Numbered from the stretch's first letter, positions 1 through 5,602 are shown. The stretch is 5,603 nt of DNA from JAGXLC01 sp964472385 (GCA_964472385.1 CAYYLT010000230.1:1-5603), one strand, 5' to 3'. Numbers and translations are program-made. The notes: generated by a model from the letters alone, not told the origin.

Positions 1-1
1 T

Positions 2-1501
2 TTAGACGGGTGGGGTATAGGAGAAGAAAGCGACAAGAACGTTATTCATCTGGCTAATACGCCTTATATGGATAGTCTCCTTAAGCAGTATCCCCATTCC
101 AGGTTGCATGCTTCAGGTGAGAATGTAGGTTTACCCGAAGGACAGATGGGTAATTCTGAAGTGGGTCATCTGAATATTGGGGCCGGCAGAGTTGTTTATC
201 AAGATCTGGTTCGCATCAATAAAGCCATTGAAGATGGCAGTTTTGATCAGAATAAAGTGCTGAATGAAGCTTTTCAGTATGCCAGGGATCATGATAAGGC
301 TGTACATTTTATCGGGCTTGTTTCAGACGGGGGTGTCCATAGTTCGGACAAACACTTGTACAAACTTGCAGATATGACCGGTAATTACGGGCTTGATAAG
401 GTTTATATTCATGCGCTTACTGATGGCAGAGATACCGATCCTTACAGTGGGAAAGGCTATATAGAAAATCTGCAGCAGCATTTAAACCAATCAAACGGAA
501 AAATTGCATCTCTGGTTGGCAGATTTTACGGTATGGACAGGGATAAACGTTGGGACAGGATCAAGCAGGCCTATGACCTCTTCGTTTATGGTACAGGTAA
601 AAAAACTACGGATGTAATACAGGCTGTACAGGCATCATACGATGAAGAATTGACGGATGAATTCATTGAGCCGGTGGTGGTTACCGACGGTCATGGCGAT
701 CCGCTGGGAACCATCCAAAAAGATGATGTGGTTGTCTGCTTTAACTTCCGAACCGATCGACTCCGGGAGATTACACAGGTGCTCACCCAGAAAGATATGC
801 CGGAACACGGAATGAAAACACTACCCTTGTATTATCTGACCATGACCAACTACGATAAAACATTTAAAGATGTAAAGGTCGTATATGGAAAGGGTGATAT
901 TGTTAATACCATGGGGGAGATTCTGGCTGAAAATAAAAAGAAACAATTGCGAATAGCCGAAACCGAGAAATATGCCCACGTAACTTTCTTTTTCTCCGGG
1001 GGAAGGGAAGAAAAATTCGACCATGAGAAACGGATTTTGATCAATTCACCGCAGGAAGTAAAAACCTATGATGAGAAGCCTGAAATGAGCGCCTACGAGG
1101 TTAAAGATGCGGTAGTGAATGAGATGAACAAGCAGGAAGTGGATTTTATTTGTCTGAATTTTGCAAATGGTGATATGGTAGGACATACCGGAGATTACCA
1201 GGCCATCAGAAAAGCTATTGAAGCTGTTGACAGTTGTTTGCATGATGTGGTGGAAGCAGCAAAAGAAAATGGCTATGAGGCATTGATCATTGCTGATCAT
1301 GGCAATGCTGATAATGCAGTGAATGAAGATGGCTCACCCAACACCGCCCACTCCACCAATCCTGTACCTTGTGTTTTGGTATCCGACAGGTTTCGGTCTG
1401 TTAAAGAAGGCATTCTGGCCGATGTTGCTCCAACCTTTTTGAAGTTAATGAATATAGAGCAACCTCAAGAAATGACCGGTCATGCCCTTGTTGATGAATA
1501 A
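2..1501 (+). CDS. gpmI: 2,3-bisphosphoglycerate-independent phosphoglycerate mutase (5'-partial)
   Basis: This enzyme interconverts 3-phosphoglycerate and 2-phosphoglycerate in cytoplasmic glycolysis and gluconeogenesis, using two metal ions (usually Mn) and a phosphoserine intermediate. The frame is open from base 2, before the first ATG at 68, and already encodes the N-terminal LDGWG motif with its metal-binding Asp, so the true start is upstream of the window. The nucleophile Ser lies in GQMGNSEVGH (codon 155-157), 50 residues after that Asp, as in the well-studied Bacillus enzyme (Asp12/Ser62); about ten residues are therefore missing and the full length would be near 509. Other family motifs are GRFYGMDRDKRWDR, KYAHVTFFFSGGREE, KPEMSAYEV, GDMVGHTGD, the metal site ADHGNADNA and AHSTNPVP near the end. 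Everything visible is intact, with a TAA stop. ATG 68 is an internal methionine. Identification is secure. Confidence 0.97.
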   Translation, partial: LDGWGIGEESDKNVIHLANTPYMDSLLKQYPHSRLHASGENVGLPEGQMGNSEVGHLNIGAGRVVYQDLVRINKAIEDGSFDQNKVLNEAFQYARDHDKAVHFIGLVSDGGVHSSDKHLYKLADMTGNYGLDKVYIHALTDGRDTDPYSGKGYIENLQQHLNQSNGKIASLVGRFYGMDRDKRWDRIKQAYDLFVYGTGKKTTDVIQAVQASYDEELTDEFIEPVVVTDGHGDPLGTIQKDDVVVCFNFRTDRLREITQVLTQKDMPEHGMKTLPLYYLTMTNYDKTFKDVKVVYGKGDIVNTMGEILAENKKKQLRIAETEKYAHVTFFFSGGREEKFDHEKRILINSPQEVKTYDEKPEMSAYEVKDAVVNEMNKQEVDFICLNFANGDMVGHTGDYQAIRKAIEAVDSCLHDVVEAAKENGYEALIIADHGNADNAVNEDGSPNTAHSTNPVPCVLVSDRFRSVKEGILADVAPTFLKLMNIEQPQEMTGHALVDE

Positions 1502-1503
1502 AC

Positions 1504-1528
1504 TGGCAGTTGGCTTTTGGCAGTTGGC
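1504..1528. repeat. 11-bp direct repeat TGGCAGTTGGC, two copies
   Basis: TGGCAGTTGGC occurs exactly at 1504-1514 and at 1518-1528, a 14-bp period, with a shorter CTGGCA echo at 1535-1540. It starts three bases after the gpmI stop. From memory, low-complexity CAGTTGGCAGT-like runs are common in Bacteroidota intergenic DNA. Here only two copies remain, so function, if any, is unknown. Confidence 0.7.
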
Positions 1529-1642
1529 AGACTCCTGGCACATTTCAGGAAAAAATAGAGTCTGTCTATAAACACGAAATAAACCGGCATGCGGCGAATA
1601 ACTATACAACATATTAAAATTCAATAATTAACAAATCATTGT

Positions 1643-1664
1643 GTCAACCCATTGACCTGTTGAC
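1643..1664. promoter_or_regulatory. Inverted repeat upstream of the DUF3109 gene
   Basis: GTCAAC (1643-1648) and GTTGAC (1659-1664) are inverted copies 10 bp apart. A further TTGAC at 1652-1656 also pairs with the first arm (GTCAA-CCCA-TTGAC). The block ends 26 bp before the start codon, where an operator or leader hairpin could sit. The arms are short, so chance is a real alternative. Confidence 0.25.
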
Positions 1665-1690
1665 GTAATGAATTATTTCATTCCGGGATC

Positions 1691-2272
1691 ATGGTTCTTA
1701 TTGAAAACATACTGGTCAGCACGGAGCTATTTGAAAGGTGTTTTCTGTGTAATTTGGATCAATGCAGGGGATGGTGCTGTGTTGACGGTGTTGCTGGCGC
1801 TCCGCTTGAAAATGAAGAAGAAGGAATACTTTCAGATATTTTACCCATCATAAAACCTTATTTGCGAACGGAAGGATGGCAGGCAATTGAAAAGCAGGGA
1901 CCCGTTGTGCAAGACAGCGACGGTGACAGGGTCACTCCGTTGGTAAATAAAGAAGAATGTGCATATGTCATTTTTGAACAAGGTATAGCCCGTTGTACCA
2001 TCGAAAAAGCTTTTTTTGACGGTCAGGTGAGTTTTCGAAAGCCCATTTCATGCCATTTGTACCCCATTCGCATTAGATATCTCAATCAACTTGAAGCGTT
2101 GAACTACCATGAATGGGAAATCTGCCAAAAAGCGGAATACAATGGCCGTCAAATGAATGTTCCGGTTTATTACTTTGTAAAAGAAGCTTTAATCCGGCGT
2201 TATGGGGAATCATGGTATCAAGCGCTCGAAAACACAGCCAAAGCGTATCTTAAAAATCGCAATACCGGCTGA
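1691..2272 (+). CDS. DUF3109 family cysteine-rich protein
   Basis: This 193-residue soluble protein matches, by recalled family pattern, DUF3109, a group common in Bacteroidota and distantly reminiscent of YkgJ-type CxxxCxxCC zinc/iron-binding proteins. The function is not established. Visible landmarks are an N-terminal cluster C20-x4-C25-x3-C29-C30 inside FLCNLDQCRGWCC, then AGAPLENEE, VTPLVNKEECAYVIFEQG (C90), ARCTIEKA (C102), RKPISCHLYPIRI (C121, H122), NYHEWEICQ (H140, C145), and a helical C terminus with LIRRYGESWYQALE. Cys17 is additional. The conserved Cys/His set suggests a bound metal ion or Fe-S cluster; that is inference. There is no signal peptide or membrane segment. ATG 1691 is chosen because an in-frame TGA lies upstream at 1661-1663 with no other ATG between, and the N terminus fits the family. 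Its stop directly abuts the stop of the convergent YihY-family gene. Confidence 0.9.
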   Translation: MVLIENILVSTELFERCFLCNLDQCRGWCCVDGVAGAPLENEEEGILSDILPIIKPYLRTEGWQAIEKQGPVVQDSDGDRVTPLVNKEECAYVIFEQGIARCTIEKAFFDGQVSFRKPISCHLYPIRIRYLNQLEALNYHEWEICQKAEYNGRQMNVPVYYFVKEALIRRYGESWYQALENTAKAYLKNRNTG

Positions 2273-3592
2273 TCAAATGTTTTTTAGCAGTTTCTTTGCT
2301 TCTGCCTTGCTTGCCATTGCTTTATATTCATCTACAATCTTTTTTATGCTTTCCTGTGCATCTCCCTGGATGGAGAGTATTTTATCTTTTCCTGTATGTT
2401 CAAGTTTGTCAAGAATGTATGCAATAGACAGGTTTTCAAGATCCTGGCCGGGTTGATAGGCCCTTTCTTTGGTATTGTGACTTACAATTTCCGAAATAAT
2501 TTGGCATTCCAGTAGTTCATAAAGAATTTTTCTAACCAGCCGGATGGGTATTTTTAGTTGAGAACTAATTTGTTCAGCAGTTAATGGGGGTTCTGCCCGC
2601 ACGAAATTCTTTATCAGCAAATGGCTGATGATGAGTGCCAGGATGTTTTTGCTATAGATACTGATATGCTCAATATCCGATTCGAATTCATATTGCTCCA
2701 TATTTTGATCCGCAAAGGAAATCTCAGCACCGAGCAATACGATCAGCCAGCTAATCTGCAACCAGATGATAAAAAGGGGCAAAGCGGCAAAGCTGCCATA
2801 AATTGCATTGTATCTTGAGACGCCAATCTGAAAGTGTATGTAAAGCCATTGAACCGCAACAAAAGCTGTACCGGCAACTATACCTGCGATCAAAGCCGAC
2901 CGGAAATGCACCTTGGTATTGGGCATAAAAATATAAAGAAAGGTGAATAAAAACCAAATGAGTACATAAGGGATGAGCTTTACAAAGAAGAGAATAACAG
3001 GAGCAATGAATCCAAGGAGGTCTATTTCAGTAGAAATTTGTTCAATCCGCGTGGAAATAAACACTACGGCGCTGCTTGAAATAATAGCCAAAACAGGAGC
3101 AATGAACATCAGGGAGAAATAATCGCTAAATTTTCGGAACCAGCTTCTTGATTTCTTTATTTGCCAGATGGCGTTGAAAGAACTTTCAATGTTAGAGAAC
3201 ACTTTTAATACCGACCACAACAGTATAATAAGTCCTATCCCTGCAATAATCCCCCCTCTGGTGTGTTCAAGAAATGAGTCGGCGAACTTGATGATCCAGT
3301 CCAGAACCTCTTGCTGACCAGTGAAATTCTCAAGCAGTTGTCTCTCCAAATATGCTTTTAAACCAAAACCCTTCGCAATACCAAAGGCCAGAGCAGCAAC
3401 AGGAACTACCGCCAATAATGAAAATACGGTTAGTGCCGAAGCCCTTAAACCAATATTGTCCTCTCGAAACCCTCTTACAGCCAAGGCTAGCGTACGCAAT
3501 AACCTAAGCCATACCTTTTGTCTCCCGGGTTGCTTTGCCAGGGAAAGGCTCCAGATTGTTTCATTGATAAAAGTCTTGATTTTATGATACAT
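2273..3592 (-). CDS. YihY/BrkB-family inner membrane protein with C-terminal winged helix
   Basis: This is a 439-residue integral membrane protein of the YihY/virulence factor BrkB family. The molecular function is unsettled: old annotations as RNase BN were withdrawn, and transport or envelope roles are proposed. Six hydrophobic segments lie at about residues 49-72, 113-134, 158-180, 192-222, 231-255 and 267-293. The family signature is clear: the conserved ALTVFSLLAVVPVAA in the first segment, the NIESSFNAIWQ region near 134-144, and YGSFAALPLFIIWLQISW with LLGAEISFA in the last. After the membrane core, residues about 313-383 look like a winged helix-turn-helix (LTAEQISSQLKIPIRLVRKILYEL as two helices, then a wing ending AYQPG). 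A charged helical tail covers about 405-437. YihY proteins limited to the membrane core are roughly 290-300 residues, so this is the longer form. The candidate promoter is separated from the start by a 314-bp inserted element. Confidence 0.92.
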   Translation of the reverse strand: MYHKIKTFINETIWSLSLAKQPGRQKVWLRLLRTLALAVRGFREDNIGLRASALTVFSLLAVVPVAALAFGIAKGFGLKAYLERQLLENFTGQQEVLDWIIKFADSFLEHTRGGIIAGIGLIILLWSVLKVFSNIESSFNAIWQIKKSRSWFRKFSDYFSLMFIAPVLAIISSSAVVFISTRIEQISTEIDLLGFIAPVILFFVKLIPYVLIWFLFTFLYIFMPNTKVHFRSALIAGIVAGTAFVAVQWLYIHFQIGVSRYNAIYGSFAALPLFIIWLQISWLIVLLGAEISFADQNMEQYEFESDIEHISIYSKNILALIISHLLIKNFVRAEPPLTAEQISSQLKIPIRLVRKILYELLECQIISEIVSHNTKERAYQPGQDLENLSIAYILDKLEHTGKDKILSIQGDAQESIKKIVDEYKAMASKAEAKKLLKNI

Positions 3593-3639
3593 TGGTCTTA
3601 TGTTATGTAGATTAGTTAAAATTGTGAATAAGTGATTTG

Positions 3640-3643
3640 CTAA
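3640..3643. repeat. Target-site duplication CTAA, left copy
   Basis: CTAA abuts the left inverted repeat and is repeated directly after the right one at 3958-3961. A fifth base does not match (G at 3639 against the last base of the element side), so the duplication is 4 bp. Confidence 0.75.
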
Positions 3644-3658
3644 CCTGTATTATTCATG
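3644..3658 (+). repeat. Left terminal inverted repeat of the 314-bp element
   Basis: CCTGTATTATTCATG pairs with 3943-3957 without mismatch. The similarity stops inward at 3659. Outward, the next three bases match at two of three positions, which is accounted for by the flanking CTAA repeat. Confidence 0.9.
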
Positions 3659-3665
3659 CGTCAAA

Positions 3666-3685
3666 AGGCGACGACGCAGTCGCCT
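3666..3685. other. GC-rich hairpin inside the mobile element
   Basis: AGGCGAC (3666-3672) pairs perfectly with GTCGCCT (3679-3685) around the six-base loop GACGCA. A second, weaker stem, GCCT (3682-3685) with AGGC (3692-3695), shares bases with it, so the two cannot form together. No T-tract follows on either strand close enough for a classical terminator. Subterminal hairpins in insertion sequences often limit read-through into the transposase gene; that role is inferred. Confidence 0.6.
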
Positions 3686-3824
3686 GCTTCGAGGCTTTCG
3701 CAATGTAGCATATGCCCAAAACTTGGCGCACCCGGAAAAAATGTATAAAAATAAAACATTGGAGCATAATAAGTCAAGCACTAATATTCTTTCATCTGTT
3801 TAAAATTTTTGTCGTTAAAAAAAG

Positions 3825-3839
3825 GCCAAAAATTTTGGC
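3825..3839. other. Short palindrome inside the element
   Basis: GCCAAAA (3825-3831) and TTTTGGC (3833-3839) are complementary around a single central A. As RNA only about five pairs would form. It may be a protein-binding palindrome or chance in AT-rich DNA. Confidence 0.35.
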
Positions 3840-3856
3840 ACATTCAGGAACTCCCG

Positions 3857-3909
3857 ATGAACTTTTTTAATTATATGCCTGTGAGTACTCTATGATTAAT
3901 AAAGTTCAT
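3857..3909. other. Imperfect AT-rich hairpin near the right end of the element
   Basis: ATGAACTTTTTTAATTAT (3857-3874) and ATGATTAATAAAGTTCAT (3892-3909) pair at 16 of 18 positions, one of the two mismatches being a G-T wobble, around a 17-base loop. It lies wholly inside the mobile element, 34 bp from the right inverted repeat. It may act as a 3'-end or terminator-like structure of the parent element. Confidence 0.55.
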
Positions 3910-3942
3910 GGTCGAATCGTTTATAAACATTTTCCCATTTTT

Positions 3943-3957
3943 CATGAATAATACAGG
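3943..3957 (-). repeat. Right terminal inverted repeat of the 314-bp element
   Basis: CATGAATAATACAGG is the exact reverse complement of the left end and is followed directly by the second CTAA copy. Confidence 0.9.
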
Positions 3958-3961
3958 CTAA
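3958..3961. repeat. Target-site duplication CTAA, right copy
   Basis: Second copy of CTAA, directly after the right inverted repeat. A 4-bp match at exactly the two predicted positions has a chance probability of about 1 in 256. Confidence 0.75.
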
Positions 3962-3966
3962 ATTAA

Positions 3967-3974
3967 CAAATTTA
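3967..3974 (-). promoter_or_regulatory. Candidate -7 box TAAATTTG for the YihY-family gene
   Basis: On the minus strand the bases read TAAATTTG, matching the Bacteroidota -7 consensus TAnnTTTG. No clear TTTG -33 box is found at the usual distance, so the call is tentative. If correct, transcription would begin near 3960. Before the element inserted, this would have left a leader of about 50 bases; now the leader would run through the whole element. Confidence 0.25.
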
Positions 3975-4047
3975 TTATGCATCAGCTATTTTTTAATCAG
4001 CGGATAAAAAATGTTTTTGCTATTGTTTCTTCTTCCAGGATTATTTG

Positions 4048-4055
4048 TACATTTG
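4048..4055 (+). promoter_or_regulatory. Candidate -7 box TACATTTG for the uracil-DNA glycosylase
   Basis: TACATTTG fits TAnnTTTG, with a possible -33 TTG at 4023-4025, 22 bases upstream and slightly long for the class. The start codon at 4067 would then be only a few bases after the transcription start, an almost leaderless message. This makes the call uncertain. Confidence 0.25.
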
Positions 4056-4066
4056 ATAAAAATTAA

Positions 4067-4831
4067 ATGGAATCGGTGAAGGTAGAAACGCAAGAGCTTA
4101 TTCACAAGATACAACATTGTAAGCTTTGCCGGTTGCACAAAACCAGGAAATATGCAGTCGCACCTGAAGGTGATCTGCATGCGGATATAATGTTTATTGC
4201 CCAGGCGCCCGGCAGAGAAGAGAATGAAAAGGGAAGGATGTTTGTTGGTCCTTCAGGAAAAGTATTGAATCGCCTTCTTGAGCACATTCATTTGAGAAGG
4301 AATGAGGTTTATATGACCAATATACTGAAGTGTTTTTTACCCGGTTGCAGAAAACCCCGGCAGGATGAAATTGATGCTTGTGATGCCTATCTGGAACAAG
4401 AGATCAAGCTTGTACATCCCAGAATCCTTGTACCCCTGGGATATCACCCCATCAAACATCTCTTCAGGAAGTTTAACCTGAATACACCGAATCGTAATGG
4501 ATTTCCCTTTCTTTTTGGGAGACTTATGCGCACTGCCAATTATAAAATCCTTCCCCTTCGTCACCCGGCTACAGTAGTACATGAGAGTGCAAGCTTCGAA
4601 AAACTGGCAGCCAATTACCACAAAATTAGTGTGATCAGCACAGCTTGCAAGTGGTATGCAGTCTGCCCGGTAAAACGTTTTTATGACCAGGGAAAAATTC
4701 CCAAAAATTGGATAGATCGCTATTGTAAAGGTGATTGGGAAATATGCAGGCGTTTTCAGCTCGAAGAACAGCATATTTACCATCCCGATCAGATGATGCC
4801 GGATGGTTCCATTGATCATAATCTGGAATAG
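4067..4831 (+). CDS. Family-4-like uracil-DNA glycosylase with Cys-rich C-terminal extension
   Basis: The 254-residue protein belongs to the uracil-DNA glycosylase superfamily. Members excise uracil arising from cytosine deamination and start base-excision repair. Residues 1-190 follow the Fe-S family 4: C18-x2-C21, C89 and C105 fit the four cluster ligands. Motif 1 is IMFIAQAPGREENEKGRMFVGPSG (42-64 region), the helper segment is YMTNILKC (82-89), and motif 2 is LPLRHPATVV (162-171). Family 4 normally reads GEAPG and PPGNR; here these are AQAPG and LPGCR. Residues 194-254 form an added segment with C194, C200, C220 and C227 (VCPVKRFYDQGKIP, DRYCKGDWEICRR) and an acidic end; its function is unknown, perhaps a second metal site. 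TAA stands immediately before ATG 4067 in frame, and the first Cys pair lies shortly after it, so this start is well supported. I recall similar tailed glycosylases in anaerobic bacteria and archaea. Confidence 0.88.
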   Translation: MESVKVETQELIHKIQHCKLCRLHKTRKYAVAPEGDLHADIMFIAQAPGREENEKGRMFVGPSGKVLNRLLEHIHLRRNEVYMTNILKCFLPGCRKPRQDEIDACDAYLEQEIKLVHPRILVPLGYHPIKHLFRKFNLNTPNRNGFPFLFGRLMRTANYKILPLRHPATVVHESASFEKLAANYHKISVISTACKWYAVCPVKRFYDQGKIPKNWIDRYCKGDWEICRRFQLEEQHIYHPDQMMPDGSIDHNLE

Positions 4832-4906
4832 TTCTTTGCATTATTTGGGTGAGACGAGGCGCTTAATGTGTGTCGGGCGTTATAGAAAAATACAGTAACT
4901 TCAGAT
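4832..4906. other. Short spacer between glycosylase and MBL-fold gene
   Basis: These 75 bases contain no convincing hairpin terminator and no good TAnnTTTG box. Co-transcription of the two flanking same-strand genes is possible but not shown. Confidence 0.45.
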
Positions 4907-5602
4907 ATGACTATGAATAAAAATAATACTGATATATTGGCGATCCCATACGGTAAAACCAATCTATACTTATTAATTAGTGATCGTTCGGCCATTCTGA
5001 TAGACACCGGTGTAAAGGGAAAGCAAAACGCTATCTGGCAGGGGTTAGAGAAATATGAGCTGAAACCGGAAAATCTCAGCCTGATCATCTTAACCCATAC
5101 CCATTATGATCATTGTGGGAATGTGAGATCGCTCAAAGAAGCAACAGGCGCTCAGTTATTGGTGCATCAGCAAGAAGCTGAAAACCTTCGATCGGGATTT
5201 GCTCCTTTGCCTGATGGGACATTTTTTTTGAGTAAATGCCTGGTTGGTCTTGGGCGAAGATTGGAGACGAAGATAGGAAAATATGAACCCGCTGAACCTG
5301 ATATAACCGTTGAAGATCATTATGACCTGTCGGATTATGGTATTTCCGGTTACATCTTGCACACGCCGGGTCATACCGCAGGTTCGATGAGCATTATCCT
5401 GGAGCAGGGCGATGCCTTTATCGGTGATACGGCTTTTAACCTTCCTTTAGTTGGGATTTATCCTCCATTTGCCAATGATCAGAAAACATTGATCCGTAGC
5501 TGGGAAAAATTACTCGATACCAATGGCCGGTATTTTTATCCGGGCCATGGATCAGTTATTTCAAGAGAACAACTTGCCAAATCCTATAAGAAGCGGAGCT
5601 AG
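4907..5602 (+). CDS. MBL-fold (metallo-beta-lactamase superfamily) hydrolase
   Basis: This 231-residue cytoplasmic-looking protein has the full dinuclear metal site of the superfamily. H64-T-H66-Y-D68-H69 is the HxHxDH motif, H156 sits in TPGHTAGS, D174 in GDTAF and H214 in YPGHG. The early LIDTG (31-35) is the usual strand and turn after the first beta-hairpin. The pattern resembles the glyoxalase II-like/small hydrolase branch, which includes thioesterases, lactonases and persulfide dioxygenase relatives, but nothing here fixes the substrate. There is no signal peptide, so a secreted beta-lactamase is unlikely. ATG 4907 and ATG 4913 (MTM) are alternative starts; an in-frame TAG at 4883-4885 bounds the choice. 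The gene is complete, ending in TAG one base before the window end. It follows the glycosylase by 75 bp on the same strand. Confidence 0.9.
   Translation: MTMNKNNTDILAIPYGKTNLYLLISDRSAILIDTGVKGKQNAIWQGLEKYELKPENLSLIILTHTHYDHCGNVRSLKEATGAQLLVHQQEAENLRSGFAPLPDGTFFLSKCLVGLGRRLETKIGKYEPAEPDITVEDHYDLSDYGISGYILHTPGHTAGSMSIILEQGDAFIGDTAFNLPLVGIYPPFANDQKTLIRSWEKLLDTNGRYFYPGHGSVISREQLAKSYKKRS

Larger units (their letters stand above)
1502..1690. other. Intergenic spacer between gpmI and the DUF3109 gene
   Basis: This 189-bp AT-rich spacer encodes no convincing protein. Its first 40 bases hold a short direct repeat and its last 50 bases a small inverted repeat, both listed separately. No GC-rich hairpin followed by a T-tract is visible, so I cannot place an intrinsic terminator for gpmI. 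I found no clear TAnnTTTG-type promoter box within 50 bases of the next start. Confidence 0.6.
3644..3957. mobile_element. 314-bp non-autonomous element (MITE or deleted IS) with 15-bp inverted repeats
   Basis: The ends are perfect 15-bp inverted repeats: CCTGTATTATTCATG at 3644-3658 and its reverse complement at 3943-3957. Immediately outside are identical 4-bp direct repeats CTAA (3640-3643 and 3958-3961), as expected of a target-site duplication. No transposase is encoded: the longest start-to-stop reading near the left end is a 20-codon ORF from ATG 3741 to TAA 3801-3803. The interior is asymmetric, GC-richer on the left (about 3659-3737, with a strong hairpin) and very AT-rich to the right. 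That fits an internally deleted insertion sequence better than a simple hairpin MITE. Ends beginning CCT and a 4-bp duplication are compatible, from memory, with IS1380-type elements, but the family is inference. Mobility would need a transposase supplied elsewhere in the genome. Confidence 0.85.
3593..4066. other. Divergent intergenic region between YihY-family gene and uracil-DNA glycosylase
   Basis: This 474-bp spacer must hold the promoters of two genes transcribed away from each other. About two thirds of it (3644-3957) is an inserted element with terminal inverted repeats. The remaining host DNA is 3593-3643 next to the YihY-family gene and 3958-4066 next to the glycosylase; both are AT-rich. 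Removing the element and one CTAA copy leaves an ancestral spacer of about 156 bp, a normal size for a divergent promoter region. Confidence 0.8.

Noticed and set aside
68..70. ATG 68 as the start of gpmI
   Set aside because: The upstream frame is open to the window edge and encodes the essential LDGWG metal-binding motif, so the gene begins outside the window.
1537..1551. GGCACATTTCAGGAA after gpmI resembles GGCACATTCAGGAA at 3837-3850 inside the mobile element (one-base indel)
   Set aside because: Similarity does not extend beyond these bases, there are no end repeats or duplication near 1537, and orientation and context give no element boundary. Chance or a very decayed relic cannot be separated.
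1668..1853. A 61-codon ORF overlapping the start of the DUF3109 gene in another frame
   Set aside because: It overlaps the conserved cysteine cluster of DUF3109 out of frame and its translation resembles no known protein; the DUF3109 frame is clearly the coding one.
3666..3695. The GC-rich hairpin as an intrinsic terminator for a flanking gene
   Set aside because: It sits upstream of both divergent genes and lacks a following T-tract; it is better viewed as part of the inserted element.
4337..4819. A 160-codon open frame antisense to the uracil-DNA glycosylase
   Set aside because: The sense frame has clear family motifs. The antisense translation shows no recognisable domain and is explained as a shadow of the sense codons.
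4907..5602. The MBL-fold protein as an antibiotic-hydrolysing beta-lactamase
   Set aside because: It has no signal peptide, and its HTHYDH, TPGHTAGS and YPGHG pattern is the general hydrolase type; the superfamily fold alone does not imply resistance.
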